Assembly (NCBI GenBank): GCA_019745975.1
Contig: JAIESQ010000073.1
Coordinates: 39,994-103,993, forward strand
DNA: 64,000 bases
Direction: 5' to 3'
DNA from: Pirellulales bacterium
Lineage (GTDB): Bacteria > Planctomycetota > Planctomycetia > Pirellulales > JAEUIK01
How positions within the stretch are numbered: the first letter of the stretch is position 1; every line of letters starts with the position of its first letter. Made by a program: the position numbers and the translations under genes. The notes beneath the pieces were generated by a model, which ran no database searches, was not told the DNA's origin, and saw only the letters and a list, made by a program, of their open reading frames with translations. This document shows, piece by piece, positions 29,560-38,925 of the stretch.

Positions 29560-30876
29560 CTACAGCGTCCACGGCGCGCGCATCGACGGCTTCAACAGTG
29601 CGTCGGCCGCTGAGTCATCGTGGAACTTCTCCGCCTGGGGGTCCCACTTCAGCTTGCGACCGGTGAGCATCGCGATGTTGTTCAGGTGGCAGATCGACGC
29701 CGTGCGGTGGCCGATCTCGGCCGAGGCCACGGGCTGCTGTCGGCTCTTCACCGAATCAAGGAAATTGCGATGGTGCCCCGGGCTGCGCCCAAGCTGCACG
29801 TCGCTGTCGCCGAGCTTGACCTCCAGGAGCGAGGCGGGCTCGGCCTCGAGCCGTCCGCCATGGATGTGCACCATGATCCAGCCGTCGGTCCCCTCGAACT
29901 TGACGCCGCGCGGACCGACCGCCTTGCCGATCATCTTCACGCCATTGGCGTAGGTGTTCACGAACTCGTAGTCCCAGAAGACGTCGTACATGCTCGTGGC
30001 CGAGCGCGTGCCGCGGCACTCGATTTCGACCGGGCCCGTATCGTCGGTCCCCATGCCCAACTGACCGATATCGATCACGTGGGCGCCGCGGTCGGTCATC
30101 TCACCGCCGCCGTAGTTCAAGATGAACCGCCAGAAGAAATGGCAGCGCTTCTCGGTGTATGGCACCACTGGCGTGTGGCCGAGCCAGAAGTCGTAGTCGA
30201 ACCCTTCGGGCACCATCATCGGCGGCGGCACGTCGGCGATGGCACGCACCTCTTTATGGTGCCCGTCGTCGCACGGCAGGTTGATGTGTACCGTGTGCAG
30301 CTTGCCGATGCGGCCACTGCGCACCAGCTCGCAAGCAAAGCGGGCGTTGTCGCCGGATCGCTCTTGGCTGCCGGTTTGCACGAGGCGCTTGCTCTGTTCG
30401 GCCGCGGTACAAATCGCCCGCCCTTCGGCCACCGAATTGGCCAGCGGCTTTTCGCAGTAGACGTCCTTCCCCGAGCGCAGCGCCGCGATCGTCGCCAGGG
30501 CGTGCCAGTGATCGGGGGTAGAGACGTGCACCGCGTCGATGTCGGTGCGCTCGCAGACGCGGCGGAAGTCGGCCTCGGCGACGCAGTCGTCGTTTCCGTA
30601 CTTCTTGTTGACCTGCTCGCGCCCCTTGGCGAGATGACCGGCGTCGACATCGCAGACCGCGATGAACTGCACTTCTGGGAAATCCATGAAGGCCCCCGTG
30701 TTGTGCTGCCCCTTGCCGCCGGTGCCGATGGCGGCCATCACGATCCTTTCGCTGGCGGCGATGCCACCGGCCAGACCGAGTGCTGACGGGCGCACGAAGT
30801 AGGGAGCGGCCACCACGCCTGCCGCGCCGGCGGCCGCCTTGCGCAAAAACTGTCGACGGTTGGAGCGGTGCGACAT
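29560..30876 (-). CDS. Gfo/Idh/MocA-family oxidoreductase, Tat-exported
   Basis: A 438-residue NAD(P)-dependent sugar dehydrogenase-like protein. It starts with a twin-arginine signal (SNRRQFLRKAAAGAAGVVAAPYF). A Rossmann domain follows with AAIGTGGKGQ and the family motif EKPLANSVAEGRA (the EKP lysine is catalytic in relatives), then the C-terminal beta-sheet domain with GGGEMTDRGAHVIDIGQLGMG. Such exported oxidoreductases are abundant in planctomycetes; the substrate is unknown. Good start: ATG 30876, with the Tat motif at residues 6-9. Confidence 0.92.
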   Translation of the reverse strand: MSHRSNRRQFLRKAAAGAAGVVAAPYFVRPSALGLAGGIAASERIVMAAIGTGGKGQHNTGAFMDFPEVQFIAVCDVDAGHLAKGREQVNKKYGNDDCVAEADFRRVCERTDIDAVHVSTPDHWHALATIAALRSGKDVYCEKPLANSVAEGRAICTAAEQSKRLVQTGSQERSGDNARFACELVRSGRIGKLHTVHINLPCDDGHHKEVRAIADVPPPMMVPEGFDYDFWLGHTPVVPYTEKRCHFFWRFILNYGGGEMTDRGAHVIDIGQLGMGTDDTGPVEIECRGTRSATSMYDVFWDYEFVNTYANGVKMIGKAVGPRGVKFEGTDGWIMVHIHGGRLEAEPASLLEVKLGDSDVQLGRSPGHHRNFLDSVKSRQQPVASAEIGHRTASICHLNNIAMLTGRKLKWDPQAEKFHDDSAADALLKPSMRAPWTL

Positions 30877-31154
30877 GGCGATGCCTTTCGTGGTCTAAGG
30901 CGACCGGCGCGGGTCCGGCGGCGTGTGGCGATTTGTATGAAACGTGGGCTCCAGTATCGTGAGCCCGCGGGCCACTGGCAAGCAAACTCGGCGAGCGGCC
31001 ATCGTAGCCGTACTGGTCATGGACTCAAAAACCATGCCATGATCGGAGGCCAGCGGACTTTTGACCTGAGTTTGAGTTCTCTGGTATACCAAAGCACAGC
31101 GATGCCGCGCTTTCACGACGGTCATCGCGTTTCGTGGTCCCCGGGGAGGTCGCC

Positions 31155-32528
31155 ATGCAAGCGGCTGGCTGCTCCCGTCGCGATGCCTTATTGCGCGTCG
31201 GTTCGCTCGGCGCGCTAGGCTTGACGCTGCCCCAATTGCTGGCCGCCAATGCGAAGGCCGCGACGAGTCGCCCTGACAAGCCGCGCCCCGCTTCGTTCGG
31301 CCGGGCCCGCTCGTGCGTCATCGTTTGGCTCAAAGGAGGGCCGTCGCAACTCGACACGTTTGACCCCAAGCCCGAGGCGCCGAGCGAACTGCGCGGCCCC
31401 TTTCAGACGATCGCCACTAGTGTGCCGGGGATCAGTTTCACCGAGCACGTTCCGCACTTGGCGCGGCAGGCCGACAAGCTCACCGTGCTGCGCACCGTCA
31501 GCCATGGCGACGGCACGCACTCGACGGCCGGCTACCTGCTGACGACCGGGCGCGTTTACCCACGACCGGGCGAATCGGTCTCGTCGCGCGAGGACGCCCC
31601 ACACTACGGATCCGTCGCGGCCGCCAGTCAAGGGGCCGCCGCGGCTGCGGCGCCGTATGTCATGCTGCCCGAATACCTGGTGGTCAACGGCGAACTGCGC
31701 GGCGGGCAGAACGCGGGCCTGCTGGGGCCGCGATTTGATCCCTTGGTGCCTGGCAGTAGCGATCGCCGTGGCGCGGTGCGATTGGTCGACATGGGGCTGG
31801 GCCAGCAGGTACCCCGCGGGCGATTGGCACAGCGGCACGAGTTGCTGGCGCGGCTCGAGGGAGCGACGGCGCCGTTGGCGGCCACCGATGCTCGCGCGCT
31901 AGAGACCTATCGCGACAAAGCCTTCGCACTGTTGGAATCGGACGCGACACGGCGGGCGCTGGCCGGCGACGGAGCAGTCGATCGGGAGACGGAGCGCTAT
32001 GGCCTAGCGCAGTTCGGTCAGTCGGTATTGATGGCACGTCGACTGATCGAAGCCGGCGTGCGGCTGGTGCACGTCAACTGCATGTCGAGTGTCTTGGAGC
32101 TGACGCGAAATTGGGACACCCACAAGGACAATTTCAATACCCTGAAAGACGTGCTCCTGCCGCGGACCGATCGCGCTGTGGCGGCGCTCATCGAAGACCT
32201 GGCCGATCGCGGGCTGCTCGATGAGACATTGGTCGTGGTGATGGGGGAGTTTGGCCGTACCCCCAAGGTGAACGCCGACGCGGGGCGCGATCATTGGCCG
32301 CCGGCGGCCAGCGTGCTCTTGGCTGGCGCCGGCGTGCGCGATGGCGCGGCGTACGGCGCAACCGATCGCGATGGCGCCTATCCGATCGAGAAGCCGGTTA
32401 GCCCCGCGCGGCTGGCGGCCACGATCTTTCACGCCCTGGGCATCGACCCGGAGCTTGAGCTGGTCACCGGCGCGGGGCGGCCGTACAGAATCTGCGATGG
32501 CGTTCCCGTGATTGATTTGTGGGGCTGA
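31155..32528 (+). CDS. DUF1501 family exported protein
   Basis: A 457-residue protein with a Tat-like leader (CSRRDALLRVGSLGALGLTLPQLLAA). The DUF1501 fold is related to sulfatase/alkaline-phosphatase-like enzymes: VIVWLKGGPSQLDTFDPKPEAP, SHGDGTHSTAGYLLTTG, VMGEFGRTPKVNADAGRDHWPPAASVLLAGAGV. Family members are typically encoded beside DUF1549/DUF1553 cytochrome proteins, but none is adjacent here. Start at 31155 with GGGGAGG seven bases upstream; seven further upstream codons are not needed. The function is not established for the family. Confidence 0.9.
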   Translation: MQAAGCSRRDALLRVGSLGALGLTLPQLLAANAKAATSRPDKPRPASFGRARSCVIVWLKGGPSQLDTFDPKPEAPSELRGPFQTIATSVPGISFTEHVPHLARQADKLTVLRTVSHGDGTHSTAGYLLTTGRVYPRPGESVSSREDAPHYGSVAAASQGAAAAAAPYVMLPEYLVVNGELRGGQNAGLLGPRFDPLVPGSSDRRGAVRLVDMGLGQQVPRGRLAQRHELLARLEGATAPLAATDARALETYRDKAFALLESDATRRALAGDGAVDRETERYGLAQFGQSVLMARRLIEAGVRLVHVNCMSSVLELTRNWDTHKDNFNTLKDVLLPRTDRAVAALIEDLADRGLLDETLVVVMGEFGRTPKVNADAGRDHWPPAASVLLAGAGVRDGAAYGATDRDGAYPIEKPVSPARLAATIFHALGIDPELELVTGAGRPYRICDGVPVIDLWG

Positions 32529-32555
32529 ATGCAGCCCCAGGAGGGCATTCAGCCC
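32522..32555 (+). terminator. Hairpin across the stop codon of the DUF1501 gene
   Basis: A perfect 11-bp stem GGGCTGAATGC / GCATTCAGCCC with a 12-base loop; the TGA stop lies in the left arm. There is no following T-tract, so it may stabilise the mRNA end and not terminate on its own. Confidence 0.4.
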
Positions 32556-32758
32556 AGCACCGGTTCGCGCGGGTAACTCGCAACATTAATTCGAAGTTAC
32601 CTTTCGGCGGTTTCGTTTGACTTCGAGCGTACGCCTCGATACAAGTGACGGTGGGCCTGCCAGATCCGCGGGGCCCGAGAGCCGTGGTTCAGCGATCGTC
32701 AAGCGCGAATTCGTCCGTGAGTGTTCGTCGCGCGGTGGTCACGGGAGAAGACACACTC

Positions 32759-33754
32759 ATGATCACCTTGCAAACGGCCCGCCGCGCCTTCACGCTCGTT
32801 GAACTGTTGGTGGTGATCGGGATCATCGGCATCCTGATCGCGCTGTTGCTGCCGGCCGTGCAATTCGCCCGCGAGGCGGGGCGCCGCACCCAATGCAGCA
32901 ACAACCTGCGGCAGATCGGCACTGCACTGCACACCTACCTGACGAGCGTGGGGCGCTGGCCGCCGGTGTCAGTGCTGCCCGTCGGCAGGACATTCGAACC
33001 CTGGTCGGGGCAGGCTCGGCTACTCCCTTATATCGAGCAGCAACAGTTGGCCAATCTCATCGACTGGAAGGTCAGCCCCGAATTCACCGGCAATCCGACA
33101 GCCGCGCGCACGCGGGTGTCGATTTACATCTGCCCAAGCGAGGTCAACGACTACGAGCGCGTCACGCCGACCTTGACGCACTATCCGCTGAACTACGGCT
33201 TCAACGAGGGGACCTGGTTTATTTACGACCCCAGAACAGGCGAAGCCGGAGATGGCGTCTTCGCGCCCAACAAAGCGTACGCTCCGGCCGACGTCCTCGA
33301 CGGGCTGAGCAACACGCTAGCGGCATCCGAAGTCAAAGCCTATCAACCAAACCTCTGGGACAGCGGCAACCCCGGTGCGCGCGGCAACGCTCCGCCCCCG
33401 GACCTAGCCTCGCTGTCGACCTACTTCGGCGGCACCTTTGATTCCAACGGACACACCGAATGGGTCGAAGGGGACGTCCACGAGTCGGGCTTCACGACGA
33501 CGATGCCTCCCAACACCGTCGTGCCCTATACCAAAGATGGTATCACCTACGACATCGATCTCACGTCGATGCGCGATGGGGAGTCGGTCACGGCTCCCAC
33601 TTATGCCGCGGTAACCTCGCGCAGTTATCATCCGGGATTGGTCAACGTGCTCTTGCTGGACAACTCGGTACGGCCGGTGACCGACGGAGTCGAACTTCGC
33701 GTGTGGCGTGCGATGGGCACCCGCGCCGGCCGTGAGCCGCAGCGCCTCGAGTGA
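32759..33754 (+). CDS. DUF1559 protein with type IV prepilin leader
   Basis: A 331-residue planctomycete DUF1559 protein. The N-terminus has the prepilin cleavage and methylation motif (RRAFTLVELLVVIGIIGILIALLLPAVQFAREAGRRTQCSNNLRQIG). The C-terminal H-X9-DG signature appears as HPGLVNVLLLDNS, with Asn in place of the usual Gly. Probably exported by a pseudopilin-type machinery; dozens of paralogues are typical of planctomycete genomes. ATG at 32759 follows GGGAGAAG; the frame's earlier ATG at 32645 is rejected since the leader motif must be N-terminal. Confidence 0.93.
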   Translation: MITLQTARRAFTLVELLVVIGIIGILIALLLPAVQFAREAGRRTQCSNNLRQIGTALHTYLTSVGRWPPVSVLPVGRTFEPWSGQARLLPYIEQQQLANLIDWKVSPEFTGNPTAARTRVSIYICPSEVNDYERVTPTLTHYPLNYGFNEGTWFIYDPRTGEAGDGVFAPNKAYAPADVLDGLSNTLAASEVKAYQPNLWDSGNPGARGNAPPPDLASLSTYFGGTFDSNGHTEWVEGDVHESGFTTTMPPNTVVPYTKDGITYDIDLTSMRDGESVTAPTYAAVTSRSYHPGLVNVLLLDNSVRPVTDGVELRVWRAMGTRAGREPQRLE

Positions 33755-33778
33755 CGACAACTGTTTAGTTGACCGATC

Positions 33779-34255
33779 ATGCCATCAAGTTCCGTAGCGA
33801 GGAAAGGCGTCGTTCGATCCAGACCTGGCCGCGACGGTAGTACCACCGCGTGGCTGGTGAGCGTATTGTGCGCGTTGGCGGTCGCGACGGCCGTTCTCGT
33901 CTGGTGGCGCTGGTCGCCCACGACGCAACCAAGAATCGACGTCGGGCAGCGTGTTGTCGAGGAGTTCTTGACTCTGCTGCGCGGGGGCCAGGCAGACGCT
34001 GCCTGGCAATCGACAACGGCCGAATTCAAAAGCGCTCTGGGGCGCGAGAAGTTTTTGCTATTTGTCAAGCAGCGCGCTTACTTCAAGCGGCCACTGAGCT
34101 TTGTCTCGATGCAAACCGTGCGTGTGCAGAATCGGCCGCGTTCCGAGTTCGTCTATCGCACCGCCGACAACAAGGCGACCATTCGTGTACTTGTCGGGAG
34201 CGAATCAGGGACCTGGCATGTCGACCGATTGAATGTGGACGACGTACCTCATTGA
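33779..34255 (+). CDS. Single-pass membrane protein with small C-terminal domain
   Basis: A 158-residue protein: basic cytoplasmic start, one membrane helix (AWLVSVLCALAVATAVLVWW), then a domain of about 105 residues beginning VVEEFLTLLRGGQADAAWQSTTAEFKSALGREKFLLFVKQ. That pattern resembles NTF2-like or DUF4878-type export-side domains, but I cannot assign it. It lies 24 bases after the DUF1559 gene and 27 before the next, so the three may form an operon. Confidence 0.7.
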   Translation: MPSSSVARKGVVRSRPGRDGSTTAWLVSVLCALAVATAVLVWWRWSPTTQPRIDVGQRVVEEFLTLLRGGQADAAWQSTTAEFKSALGREKFLLFVKQRAYFKRPLSFVSMQTVRVQNRPRSEFVYRTADNKATIRVLVGSESGTWHVDRLNVDDVPH

Positions 34256-34282
34256 GCGCGTCGGTAATGGGGAGGGATCAAC

Positions 34283-35020
34283 ATGTGTCGCTCGAATGCT
34301 TCAGTGACCGCGGGACTCTTGCGGTGCTTGGCTCTGTTGACTGCGATCGCGACCGGCGATAGCGCGGCAGCGGCCGAACCGGGCAGCGGCGATGAAAAGC
34401 CGGACGCGGCTGGTTGGACCAGCGACTTCTCCAGCGAGAAGAGCACCCTCGTCTCGACGGGGCGCAATCCGTTTTTCATCCTCGAGCCGGGCTATCAACT
34501 GATACTCGAAGGAGGCAACGAGCGACTTGTGATCACCGTCTTGAACGACACGCGAACGATTGACGGGGTCGAAACGCGCGTCGTCGAAGAACGGGAATCC
34601 AAGCGCGGCAAGGTCGTGGAAGTCTCCCGCAATTTCTTTGCCATCTGCCAGCGGACCAGCAGCGTCTACTACTTTGGCGAGGAGGTCGACGATTTCAAGG
34701 ATGGCAAGGTCGTCGGGCATCACGGCGCATGGTTAGCTGGCGAACGCGGGGCACAGTTTGGGTTAATGATGCCCGGCCTGCCGTTGTTGCATGCGCGGTA
34801 CTACCAGGAACTCGCGCCTGGCGCGGCCATGGACCGCGCGGAAATCGTCTCGTTGACGGCGGTCCTTAAGACGCCGGCCGGCGTCTTCGAACGCTGCTTG
34901 AAATCAGAAGAGACCACGCCCCTGGAACCGGGGGAGCGCGAGGCGAAGCACTACGCGCCGGGGATCGGCCTCATCCAGGATGGCGCGATGAAACTGGTCA
35001 GTCACGGGCCGGCGAAGTGA
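34283..35020 (+). CDS. Secreted protein, unknown function
   Basis: A 245-residue protein with a signal peptide (LLRCLALLTAIATGDSAAAA). The mature part has NPFFILEPGYQLILEGGNERLVITVLNDTRTIDGVETRVVEERESKRGKVVEVSRNFFAICQRTSSVYYFGEEVDDF. A similar pattern occurs in uncharacterised secreted proteins of several phyla, but the role is unknown. GGGAGG-like sequence lies 11 bases before ATG 34283. Confidence 0.75.
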   Translation: MCRSNASVTAGLLRCLALLTAIATGDSAAAAEPGSGDEKPDAAGWTSDFSSEKSTLVSTGRNPFFILEPGYQLILEGGNERLVITVLNDTRTIDGVETRVVEERESKRGKVVEVSRNFFAICQRTSSVYYFGEEVDDFKDGKVVGHHGAWLAGERGAQFGLMMPGLPLLHARYYQELAPGAAMDRAEIVSLTAVLKTPAGVFERCLKSEETTPLEPGEREAKHYAPGIGLIQDGAMKLVSHGPAK

Positions 35021-35191
35021 CGACTCGGCCGAAGGCTCAATGACGCTGCTTGCGTTCGCGCGCGCACTCATCTTGGCGGCGTATTGTCGCAAATCGGCCG
35101 GTGCGCGGAGAATCACGGCACAACCCCGCCATCCGCGGTCCGCGTCTTCGACGGAAGGAGTTTGCGCTCTGGGTCGATTACACTGAAGCGC

Positions 35192-36856
35192 ATGGTGAAG
35201 CTGACCGCCCTGCCACAGTACTTGCGAAATTCGACGCGCGCCGTCGAGGTCGTGTCAATTCTGAGCAAGTACGGGTTGGCCAACTGGGTCAGCCGGCTCG
35301 ATTCGCGTTTTGCCGATGGGCTGTTCAAGTCACCCAACGGCGAGGTGCTCGCACGCTACACGCCCGCAGTGCGACTGCGTTTGGCATTGACCGAGCTGGG
35401 CCCGACCTTCATCAAGCTGGGGCAGATCCTCAGTACGCGCCCCGATTTGGTGGGCGTCGAAGTCGCTGGCGAATTGTCGAAGCTGCAGGCCGACGCCCCG
35501 GCCGACAGCTTCGAGCAAGTGCGCGAGACGATCGAAGCCGAAATGGGGCAACCGCTCGAGGAGATTTTTGCCGAGTTCGACGAGACGCCGCTGGCCTCGG
35601 CTTCGATCGGCCAGGTGCACCGCGCGCAACTCGTCTTGGGCCAGCGCGTCGTGGTCAAGGTGCAGCACGCCGGCATCGACCACAAGATCCGCAAGGATCT
35701 CGCCATTCTGGGAGCGCTCGCTGAACTGGCGGAGTTGATCCCCGAGTTCAAGAACTATCGCCCGCGCGAGACTACGGCCGAGTTCCAGCGGACGCTTCTG
35801 CGCGAACTGGACTTCGGCCGCGAAGAGCGCAACATGCAGGAATTCTCCGGAGACTTCGTCGACGACCCGCGCGTCCACATCCCGCGCACGTTTCCCGAAC
35901 TGACGACGGGACGTGTGCTCACCATGGAGGAGCTCGAAGGGATCAAGCTCTCGGAGCCCGAGCGGCTTTTGGCCACCCGCGCCGACTTGACAGAGATCGC
36001 GCGGCGTGGCGCCGAGCTGTACATGGAGATGATCTTCACGCATGGCTTCTACCACGCCGATCCGCACCCCGGCAACATTCTGATTCTCGAAGGAGGAGTC
36101 ATCGGCCTGTTGGACTACGGCATGGTCGGCCGCATCGACGAAAGTCTGCGTGAAGACATCGAAGAGATGCTGGGAGCAATCGTCGATCAAGACCCGGTCC
36201 ATTTGACTTCGATCATCACGCGGATCGGCAAAGTGCCTGCCGGGCTCGATACAACCGCCCTGAGCATCGAAGTAACCGACTACGTGGCGCTATATGCCAA
36301 CCGCCGCCTCGACGAGTTTCGCCTGGGTGCTGCGCTCAACGACCTAACCGAGCTCGTGCGCCGCTACCACATCATGCTGCCGGCTCGGGTGGCGCTATTG
36401 ATCAAAGTCTTTGTGATGCTCGAAGGAACGGCTCAGTTGTTAAACCCACGTTTCAATCTGATCGAGGTGATCGCGCCCTACCAAAAGAAGCTGCTGTGGC
36501 GGCGGCTTTCACCGACACGGCGGTTGCGCAAGCTGCGACGGCTGTATCGCGAGCTGGAGCTGCTGGCCCAAGCGCTGCCGCGCGGAATCGTCGACATTCT
36601 CGAACAGGTACAAACCGGCAAGTTCGACGTGCACCTCGATCACCGCGGGCTCGAACCCTCGGTCAATCGCCTCGTCTTTGGGCTGCTGACCAGCGCGCTC
36701 TTTCTGGGCTCGACCCTGCTGTTGAGCCGCCACGTTCCTCCCTTGCTGCGCGGGGTGTCGGTGCTGGGGGCGGCCGGCTGCGCGGTCAGCTTGCTTTTGG
36801 GACTGCGACTTGTGCGGGCGATTAACAAGTCGGGGCACCTCGATCGCCGACGCTAG
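35192..36856 (+). CDS. UbiB/ABC1/ADCK-type atypical kinase
   Basis: A 554-residue UbiB-family protein. Family motifs: LGPTFIKLGQILSTRPDL (KxGQ), ASIGQVHRAQL (Ala-rich nucleotide loop), VVVKVQH (lysine), HADPHPGNIL and LLDYGMVG (metal binding). Two membrane helices at the C-terminus anchor it (NRLVFGLLTSALFLGSTLL and GVSVLGAAGCAVSLLLGLRLV). In proteobacteria UbiB supports ubiquinone synthesis; in planctomycetes, which use menaquinone, the role is unknown. MVKLTALPQYLRN at 35192 is the natural start; the upstream frame to 35084 is not conserved in character. Confidence 0.92.
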   Translation: MVKLTALPQYLRNSTRAVEVVSILSKYGLANWVSRLDSRFADGLFKSPNGEVLARYTPAVRLRLALTELGPTFIKLGQILSTRPDLVGVEVAGELSKLQADAPADSFEQVRETIEAEMGQPLEEIFAEFDETPLASASIGQVHRAQLVLGQRVVVKVQHAGIDHKIRKDLAILGALAELAELIPEFKNYRPRETTAEFQRTLLRELDFGREERNMQEFSGDFVDDPRVHIPRTFPELTTGRVLTMEELEGIKLSEPERLLATRADLTEIARRGAELYMEMIFTHGFYHADPHPGNILILEGGVIGLLDYGMVGRIDESLREDIEEMLGAIVDQDPVHLTSIITRIGKVPAGLDTTALSIEVTDYVALYANRRLDEFRLGAALNDLTELVRRYHIMLPARVALLIKVFVMLEGTAQLLNPRFNLIEVIAPYQKKLLWRRLSPTRRLRKLRRLYRELELLAQALPRGIVDILEQVQTGKFDVHLDHRGLEPSVNRLVFGLLTSALFLGSTLLLSRHVPPLLRGVSVLGAAGCAVSLLLGLRLVRAINKSGHLDRRR

Positions 36857-36960
36857 CGGTGACCGACAGCAACCATTGGTTGTCGCGGTTTGACTTGACG
36901 CCCTATTCGGCCGCGGATACAAGGTGGCCCCATTTTCTCTTCCCCAAGAAGGAGCCTGCC

Positions 36961-37524
36961 ATGCGCCGGTTCGATTCGCAGATCATCGTTCGGTCGTTCG
37001 CGTGCCTGGCGCTGGTGAGTCTTGTGCTGCCGGCCGTAGCATCCGCGGCCGTGGTCGACGAGGTCGAGATCACCGGTCTGCACTTATGCTGCGGCGGTTG
37101 CGTCGCCGAGCTGGAAGAAGCGCTCGAAGAGGTCAAGGGGCTGACCGAACTGACGATCAACCGCGAGAAGCGCACGGCCCGCTTCCAGGTGCCCGACGAG
37201 GCCACGCGCACCGCCGCGCTGGAAGCGATCCCGGCTGCCGGGTTTTACGGCACCGCCATGCACGGCGAAGAACCGGTGCCAATGATCGCAGAACCCCAGA
37301 TCAAGGAAACGCACACCGATCGGCTGGTGCTGACCGGCGTGCATCTGTGCTGCGCCGGCTGCACCAAGGCAGTCGTCAAGGCGCTGGAAGAAGTCGAGTC
37401 GGTCGTGGCCGTCGATTGCGACTTGAAGTCGCGGACCGTGACCTTGACTGGCAAGGATCTCGACGTGGCCGAAATCTACGAGTATTTGCACCGAGCCGGT
37501 CTTCACGGCACGATGGAAGAGTAG
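36961..37524 (+). CDS. Exported protein with two HMA-like domains
   Basis: A 187-residue protein: signal peptide (IIVRSFACLALVSLVLPAVASA) followed by two ferredoxin-like heavy-metal-associated domains. Each has an extended motif: HLCCGGC at about 42-47 and HLCCAGC at about 129-134, giving three cysteines per site where ordinary HMA domains have CxxC. The extra Cys may alter metal choice. Function is not known; likely a periplasmic metal-binding protein. Start chosen by AAGGAG nine bases upstream and the signal peptide. Confidence 0.8.
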   Translation: MRRFDSQIIVRSFACLALVSLVLPAVASAAVVDEVEITGLHLCCGGCVAELEEALEEVKGLTELTINREKRTARFQVPDEATRTAALEAIPAAGFYGTAMHGEEPVPMIAEPQIKETHTDRLVLTGVHLCCAGCTKAVVKALEEVESVVAVDCDLKSRTVTLTGKDLDVAEIYEYLHRAGLHGTMEE

Positions 37525-37614
37525 GCCGCTGAGCGTGAAGTAGCGGCATCGCCGTACCTGGTTGGTCGGACCAGTCGCGGCCGGCGCGCCACGGCGCTGG
37601 GAGCTTGCTCGAAC

Positions 37615-38757
37615 TTGCGTACGATCGCCGCGCTGGCCGCAGCGCTAGTTGCTAACACCCTGTCAATCTCGCCCGCGCGCGGCGTCGACGAGATCACTTT
37701 GCGGCGCGACGACGGGCCGTTGCACGTCACGGGGCGCGTGCTGGTCACTGCCGAAGATGGCGGGCTTTTGCTCGAAACCGCGAGCGGAGCGCTGCACCTG
37801 ATCGAGCCGGCCGACTTGGTGCGCCGCGCTAGCAATGAACGGCCGTTCGAGCCCCTGGCGGCCGACGCGCTTGCGAAGCAGGTGCTCAGTGAGCTGCCGG
37901 CCGGCTTCGACGCGCATCGCACCGCGCACTATGTCGTCTGCTACAACACGTCTCGGGCGTACGCTCAGTGGTGCGGCGGCGTATTCGAGCGGCTGTACGC
38001 GGCGTTCACGAATTTCTGGAGTCGGCGCGAATTCGAGCTGCGTTCTCCGGAGTTTCCGCTGGTGGCCATCGTCTTTGCCGACCAGCAGCAGTATGGCGAA
38101 TACACGCGGCGCGAACTGAAGGACGCCGCCGCTATGCTCGGCTACTACAACCTCAAGACGAACCGCATGGCATTGGTGGATCTGACTGGCGTGACGCGGC
38201 TGCGCTCGCCCCGCGAGCGGAGCGGCTCGGCTGCCGAAATCAATCTGCTGTTATCGCGGCCGGCGGCGGAGCGGAGCGTTGCCACGATCGTGCACGAGGC
38301 CACGCATCAGATCGCTTTCAACACCGGGCTGGCGACGCGACTGGCTGATATCCCATTATGGTCGAGCGAAGGGCTGGCGATGTACTTCGAAACGCCCGAC
38401 CTCACCAGCGGCAAGGGTTGGCGGACGATCGGCGCGGTGAACACGGTGCGGCTCGAACAGTTTCGCGAATACCTGGCGCGGCGGCCGGCTGACGCCTTAA
38501 AGGCCCTGATCGAAGATGATCGCCGCTTTCGAGACCCGCAACTGGCGCAAGATGCGTACGCCGAAGCGTGGGCGCTGACGTACTTTCTCGTGCGGCAGCG
38601 GTGGGACCAGTATGCCGCCTACACCCGTACGCTGGCCGCCAAGGGCCCGCTCGTGTGGGACACGCCCGCTGAGCGGATCGACGATTTCGAGCGGGCATTC
38701 GGCGATCTGACCGCCATCGATGCCGACTTCGTGCGGCAGATCCAGAAGCTGCGCTGA
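37615..38757 (+). CDS. DUF1570 zinc-peptidase-like exported protein
   Basis: A 380-residue exported protein starting TTG at 37615 with a signal segment (RTIAALAAALVANTLSISPARG). The DUF1570 domain has a gluzincin-like motif IVHEATHQIAFN (H227-E-A-T-H231) and a downstream LWSSEGLAMYFE whose Glu is the third ligand. Family members are thought to be peptidases. No other start gives a signal peptide. It is 90 bases past the HMA gene. Confidence 0.85.
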   Translation: MRTIAALAAALVANTLSISPARGVDEITLRRDDGPLHVTGRVLVTAEDGGLLLETASGALHLIEPADLVRRASNERPFEPLAADALAKQVLSELPAGFDAHRTAHYVVCYNTSRAYAQWCGGVFERLYAAFTNFWSRREFELRSPEFPLVAIVFADQQQYGEYTRRELKDAAAMLGYYNLKTNRMALVDLTGVTRLRSPRERSGSAAEINLLLSRPAAERSVATIVHEATHQIAFNTGLATRLADIPLWSSEGLAMYFETPDLTSGKGWRTIGAVNTVRLEQFREYLARRPADALKALIEDDRRFRDPQLAQDAYAEAWALTYFLVRQRWDQYAAYTRTLAAKGPLVWDTPAERIDDFERAFGDLTAIDADFVRQIQKLR

Positions 38758-38925
38758 CGCCACTGGCCGGTGGGTTCGTGCGTATTGTGCCGATCGGGCG
38801 CCCGCACGAAACCGCACTGCCGTTCCGTCCCTGCTGCCCGATGCCCCGTCGCGCCACGGCGGGCTCGCCACGGGTTCGGCCTGATCAAAATGCTATGTTT
38901 GCGGGGGCAGCAGGAGAGGCGTCCC

